From NCBI GenBank assembly GCA_023146365.1, contig JAGLCE010000067.1, positions 1 through 8,833 on the forward strand: a stretch of DNA of 8,833 nucleotides. The letters run 5' to 3'. Shown piece by piece: positions 5,742-8,833 of this stretch. The stretch comes from Endozoicomonadaceae bacterium (lineage in GTDB: Bacteria > Pseudomonadota > Gammaproteobacteria > Pseudomonadales > Endozoicomonadaceae). The notes under the pieces were generated by a model. That model made no database searches. It saw nothing but the letters and a program-made list of their open reading frames with translations, and was not told the origin of the DNA. Positions within the stretch are counted from its first letter, which is position 1, and each line of letters begins with the position of its first letter. A program made the translations under genes and the position numbers.

Positions 5742-6551
5742 TCAACCTGTTAAGAAGAAGACGGGCATTGATGCTATGTCACGCTTTTGTCGCTCATAAG
5801 CATTTAGCTGACACTGACGAACTTCCTCTGTGCTTTTATTAAGGTTTTTAGCCCATTCATATAACGTCGCCTCAGTTACCCTGCTATCCTTTGAAACAAT
5901 GACTTTTTGCATTTTAAGATATAGTTCTTCTATACGCTCTGCTAATACGGAATTTTCACCAACACGCTCCTCTAACTGTTTCAAATTCAGCAAAGCCAAA
6001 AAAAAATAATAATTGCTGTCTGATGTAGATACTTTATTATAAATAAATTGTCTGTTGACAAGTATTTCTAAGTCATATAAATTATCCTCATCGACAGAGT
6101 CTTTTCGGTTTTTTCTAGGATTCGATATCCACAGCGAGTTTGGTTGATAAGTCTCTTTGGCTACACAAAATACCGCTGTCAGGCCACAACTAGTCCAATT
6201 ACTCGTACTGTTAAAGGCACAGAAGCTCCCGCAGTTACTACTGCAAGCACTCTCGCAATAATCATAAACGGACTTGCTACGTATGCCACACTAGCGACAT
6301 AAGAAAGAAGCTTAATGGCAATGCCGACTGCACTCAGTATGTTTGATTTAACCGTTCCCCTTTCATAGATCTTAACATCTCGAGTCCTAACCTCCACCAG
6401 CTTTTGTAGTTGCCCATCTATGCTTTCAGTATACCTAGACCCAAACAATACTGGTTCAGTATTATTTACAATTTACTGGCTCGACGAAGTTAACCTATGT
6501 AATGGAATTTTGTAACGGAATTTCGACAGGTACTGTATTCATTGTTTGCAT
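5742..6551 (-). pseudogene. Decayed membrane-protein gene, family not recognised
   Basis: The gene can be reassembled in three pieces on the minus strand. Piece 1 starts at the ATG at 6551 (or 6542), with AGAGGA at 6561-6566 as ribosome binding site, and reads MNTVPVEIPLQNSIT before TAG at 6497-6495, then VNFVEPVN. Piece 2, one frame over (about 6472-6180), reads NNTEPVLFGSRYTESIDGQL and QKLVEVRTRDVKIYERGTVK. It then has two hydrophobic helices, within ILSAVGIAIKLLSYVASVAY and PFMIIARVLAVVTAG, and stops at TGA 6181-6179. Piece 3 returns to the first frame with no start codon: TAVFCVAKETYQPNSLWISN, an acidic stretch, then LNLKQLEERVGENSVLAERI and VTEATLYEWAKNLNKSTEEV to the stop at 5744-5742. 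That makes one nonsense codon and two compensating frameshifts in about 270 codons. No slippery heptamer is visible at the second shift, so decay is likelier than programmed frameshifting. Confidence 0.6.
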
Positions 6552-6566
6552 ACTATAGCTTCCTCT

Positions 6567-6615
6567 TTTATATGCTTATTATTAAGTTAGATTTATATGC
6601 TTATTATTAAATTAG
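6567..6615. repeat. 25-bp near-perfect tandem duplication
   Basis: TTTATATGCTTATTATTAA occurs at 6567-6585 and again at 6592-6610. Each copy is followed by (G/A)TTAG, so 23 of 24 bases match at a 25-base period. On the minus strand each copy contains GCATATAAA, a -10-like sequence, directly upstream of the ribosome binding site of the decayed membrane-protein gene. The duplication may have copied its promoter region. No clear -35 element is visible. Confidence 0.7.
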
Positions 6616-6966
6616 CCTTTTAACAATGAACAAAGTTTCATATAATTCAATAAAAAAAATAACACATTATTTAGTTAGTAGTCGACCATGAACAACTAGC
6701 AACGTACTGATTATTAAGGTAAAAGTTCATTTAGTTCATTTTATGCGCCATATTTTCAACCGTATTTATTAAGCTATGACCACATTTGCTGATCGAAAAA
6801 TAGATAAAAATGCGGCCAAATGGGGCAAGACACTCCGCAGGAAAAAAACATGATCATATATTAATCAGTCCAAGCACTTTCATCATGTAGTTTTCGCACC
6901 ACCCACAATTTTTTCGTTTGTTCTTGATACCTGCCTTAACAGAAGTATCCAGTTTGAGAAGATTGA
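6616..6966. other. Gene-free AT-rich stretch
   Basis: No convincing gene, RNA or repeat is visible. A 25-codon frame from an ATG at 6776 (MTTFADRKIDKNAAKWGKTL) lacks a ribosome binding site and is not called. The 5' edge of the IS1182-type fragment must lie near or before 6967, but no recognisable transposase sequence or IS terminus is seen upstream of it in any frame. Confidence 0.4.
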
Positions 6967-7395
6967 GAATCACCTGTCCACGACACTCTAGCCACATTTC
7001 GTCGTCGTTTTCTGCCGCAATTGGAAGGTCTATTTGTTCAAGTACTGATTCTGGCATGTGAGATGAAGCTATTGAAGCTGGGGAGAATCTCTTTGGATGG
7101 CACTAAAATAAAGGCCAATGCCAGCAAGCACAATGCGCTGTCTTACGGCCACGCTGAAAAGGTTTAGAAATGAAGTGAAGGCTCTCACCGTACAGGCTGA
7201 AACAGCCGATCAAGCACCCGTGAACGAAGGCATGAATATTCCCGAGGAGATAGCACGATGCAAAGAACGCTTGAAGGGTTTGGCAGCAGCGAAAGATCTC
7301 GCCTAGGAGTGCTTTGAGCGGGAGCAAGCTGAATACCAGCATAAAATGGATAAGCGAGAGACGCAGAAAAAGGCGAGGAAAAAGCCTCGCGGGAA
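6967..7395 (+). pseudogene. IS1182-type transposase, broken internal fragment
   Basis: The plus-strand frame from 6967 reads PVHDTLATFRRRFLPQLEGL, then FVQVLILACEMKLLKLGRIS and LDGTKIKANASKHNALSYGH. This is the typical core of IS1182-type (IS4/IS5-superfamily) DDE transposases, in which SLDGTK carries a catalytic aspartate. At about 7160 the frame shifts by one base (the original frame hits TAG at 7165). It continues NEVKALTVQAETADQAPVNE and GMNIPEEIARCKERLKGLAA to an in-frame TAG at 7304-7306. After this stop it resumes CFEREQAEYQHKMDKRETQK and fades near 7395. So there is one frameshift, one nonsense codon and loss of both ends, including the start, the later catalytic residues and the IS termini. 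It is clearly inactive. Confidence 0.85.
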
Positions 7396-7498
7396 TTATG
7401 GATTGTTGATTATCATGAGTCATATATCCGACTTTGCAGCGTTGCGTCTCAATCTGCCTAATTTGTATCAGCAATAAAACATGGTTTGTTTAACTATC

Positions 7499-7515
7499 AG
7501 AGGAGTGAATTGATG
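7499..7515 (+). promoter_or_regulatory. Strong ribosome binding site with ATG, out of frame with the large ORF
   Basis: AGAGGAG (7499-7505) lies 7 bases before the ATG at 7513, the best-formed ribosome binding site in the accessory half. The frame it starts gives only MNRDAGVIHDGVSL before TAA at 7555-7557. A second frame is open to 7705 (NIERHRNHLYDDLSKSKSKG, then VSNQSLNVMDN). The large ORF's frame opens only after 7643. The site may therefore be the original start of the large gene, now separated from it by two small indels. Confidence 0.45.
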
Positions 7516-7658
7516 AATCGTGATGCAGGCGTCATCCATGATGGTGTATCTCTATAATATTGAGCGCCATAGGAACCATTTGTATGATGATCTGTCTAAG
7601 TCCAAGTCCAAGGGTAGGGTTAGTAATCAATCACTCAATGTAATGGATAATTCAGTTC

Positions 7659-8833
7659 ATGAACAATCATTCCGCTGTCAACGAAAAATCATCGAATTCT
7701 TATAACTATAAGAAGGATGAAAAGGATGAAGCAAGTAGCACCGAGGAAGAAAGTCAGTGTTTTCATAGAAAAGTAACGTATAAAAATTCCCAAGACAATA
7801 AAACGAAATCACCAGAACAAAAAAAAGTTTCAAATGATACCTTGGATCAAAGATCCTCTGCTTCTTTGGAGAATTCGTTTGACAGTGGAATAGAAAGCTT
7901 ATCTGTCATATCCGACGAACGAAAGAGCAAAAGTGCAGGCGAGTTCTATTTCGCTAATGATACGTTATCCAAACAGCGTATTATTGATCAATTAAGTAGT
8001 GATCGCTCTCCTTTGTTCTGTATTCGTTCTCTGGAAGAGCTTGAAAAACACGATCTTATTCAACAGGTTTGGCTAGAAAATGGTCGATTACGTACAAGGG
8101 AAGGTCGGCTGTTTATTGATGAGCCTCTCACGCTTATTTTTGACCTGACGAACATGATACCTAGTGAGATCGCCAGCTTTAATGAGATGATTCAGGTCGA
8201 ACCAAAGTTTAATGATAAGCCATTGGGCGATCACGTTAAACGGGTATTCCTAGTCAACAAAGCGATGCTGTATGGAAAACAGATAACGAATCCAGATTTG
8301 TGGCGCAGGTTGGGACAAATGACCAAAAAAGCGATTCCAGAAGCAGATAGTTTCCCGAATTCGATAACCGATGAAGCATTGCTGTCTCAACAAACAACAA
8401 AAAAAATTTCGACCAGAAAGTTTCACAAGATCATTGATTGTTCCGTTTCCGATGAGTGGCATTTCTTGCTGTTTGGCGGTATTACGTTTAATGAACAGGG
8501 AGAGTTTATTTTTTCTGAAGGTGCATTGGCTCATCTTGGCGATGATACTCATCTGGTGTTAAAAAACGCTCCATGGGACAATGCTGACTTTAAAGAATCG
8601 ATAGCAACGGCACTACGAGCAGGCGGATTTGAAGCCAACCGACAATGGGTTATGTTTTCTAATAATACCACGTTCACCAGAGAGGATGTTTCTACCTCTG
8701 AATTGGATAACTTGAAAAGCCAACTGCTGAAAAAAAACGACATATTCAGATCCGAAAAAGCGTTCGTTTGCATTAATTCAAGTTCAATAGAGAACCTGAA
8801 AGGTAGTATAAGTGTCGGGTCTCGCCTGATTAT
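7659..8833 (+). CDS. Large protein of unknown function with repeated AAA-like modules, partial
   Basis: The frame is open from 7644 to the window end with no stop; the first ATG is at 7659, giving at least 391 residues. Residues 1-105 are polar and charged (KKDEKDEASSTEEE), probably disordered. Two related modules follow. One has ENGRLRTREGRLF at residue 140, LTLIFDLTNMIPSEIASFNE at 157 and VFLVNKAMLYGKQITNPDLW about 45 residues later. The other has EQGEFIFSEGAL at 279, THLVLKNAPWDNADFKESIA at 297 and WVMFSNNTTFTRED after that. The pattern of a hydrophobic strand, a helix and a second strand ending in Asn recalls the Walker B and sensor-1 strands of midasin/dynein-type AAA modules, but no Walker A is visible and Walker B lacks its Glu. 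That is only a structural guess. No ribosome binding site precedes 7659. The terminal codons overlap the 21-nt repeat, so a mobile element may interrupt the gene there. Confidence 0.7.
   Translation, partial: MNNHSAVNEKSSNSYNYKKDEKDEASSTEEESQCFHRKVTYKNSQDNKTKSPEQKKVSNDTLDQRSSASLENSFDSGIESLSVISDERKSKSAGEFYFANDTLSKQRIIDQLSSDRSPLFCIRSLEELEKHDLIQQVWLENGRLRTREGRLFIDEPLTLIFDLTNMIPSEIASFNEMIQVEPKFNDKPLGDHVKRVFLVNKAMLYGKQITNPDLWRRLGQMTKKAIPEADSFPNSITDEALLSQQTTKKISTRKFHKIIDCSVSDEWHFLLFGGITFNEQGEFIFSEGALAHLGDDTHLVLKNAPWDNADFKESIATALRAGGFEANRQWVMFSNNTTFTREDVSTSELDNLKSQLLKKNDIFRSEKAFVCINSSSIENLKGSISVGSRLI
8813..8833 (+). repeat. Right copy of the 21-nt repeat
   Basis: This copy matches the left one (33-53) in 20 of 21 bases and runs to the last base of the window, so the similarity may continue beyond it. 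It overlaps the large ORF, where it would encode VGSRLI. If it is the end of an insertion sequence, the native coding sequence stops at about 8812 and the element extends to the right. Confidence 0.6.

Noticed and set aside
6170..6190. Programmed -1 frameshift joining the two parts of the minus-strand membrane protein
   Set aside because: The bases before the stop show no X-XXY-YYZ slippery heptamer, and the same gene carries another frameshift and a nonsense codon, so simple decay explains it better.
6854..7057. 67-codon minus-strand ORF with ATG
   Set aside because: Its first half is antisense to the clear IS1182-type transposase segment (HDTLATFRRRF to LKLGRISLDG) on the plus strand. The remainder matches no family and there is no ribosome binding site.
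7103..7474. 123-codon minus-strand ORF
   Set aside because: It is antisense to the transposase fragment and has a skewed Cys/Leu/Phe-rich composition typical of a shadow frame.
7520..7705. 61-codon ORF starting at GTG as an independent small gene
   Set aside because: The only good ribosome binding site serves the ATG at 7513 in another frame. The sequence reads more naturally as part of a frameshifted 5' end of the large gene.
1..8833. CRISPR array, tRNA, rRNA or toxin-antitoxin pair
   Set aside because: No regularly spaced repeats, no cloverleaf-like tRNA sequence, no rRNA sequence and no small overlapping gene pair of recognisable toxin-antitoxin type were seen on reading both strands.

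Overview
The window looks like a gammaproteobacterial chromosome. A well-conserved Tol envelope cluster (146-3860) is followed by about 5 kb of accessory DNA that is poorer in G+C and full of insertion-sequence debris. The mix of a leucine-rich-repeat protein, a large unfamiliar ORF and many decayed transposases would suit a host-associated marine genus such as Endozoicomonas. That genus is a guess from gene style, not from a database comparison.

Region 1 (1-145) holds the left copy of a 21-nt repeat that recurs at the extreme right end of the window, plus a spaced 9-bp inverted repeat just upstream of ybgC. Region 2 (146-3860) is ybgC-tolQ-tolR-tolA-tolB, all on the plus strand. The genes overlap or nearly touch, so they are almost certainly one operon. 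TolQ and TolR form the proton-driven inner-membrane motor, TolA carries the force across the periplasm, and TolB is the periplasmic partner. YbgC is the thioesterase usually encoded first. The expected next genes, pal and cpoB (ybgF), are absent: tolB is followed at once by a perfect 20-bp palindrome that may be a terminator.

Region 3 (3897-5013) is AT-rich. After a gene-free stretch it holds an intact ORF for a 225-residue protein with C-terminal leucine-rich repeats. Region 4 (5014-5561) is a patchwork: the HTH part of an IS3-type OrfA abuts, head to head, the first quarter of an IS5-family transposase that keeps its IS end and a CTAG flank. Region 5 (5742-6551, minus strand) is a membrane-protein gene not recognised here. 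It can be rebuilt only by crossing one stop codon and two frameshifts, and a 25-bp tandem duplication lies just upstream of it. Region 6 (6967-7395) is a broken internal piece of an IS1182-type transposase.

Region 7 (7499-8833) is the start of a large gene that runs off the window. Its clearest reading frame opens at 7659 and gives at least 391 residues: a charged, probably disordered N-terminus, then two copies of a roughly 140-residue module. The best Shine-Dalgarno/ATG pair lies 146 bp upstream, in a different frame, so the 5' end may be damaged. The 21-nt repeat overlaps the last codons visible, so the gene may be interrupted there.

The Tol genes form an understood machine. The accessory genes show no clear functional link to it or to one another. 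The most novel material is the large ORF at the right end, the LRR protein and the decayed membrane protein.
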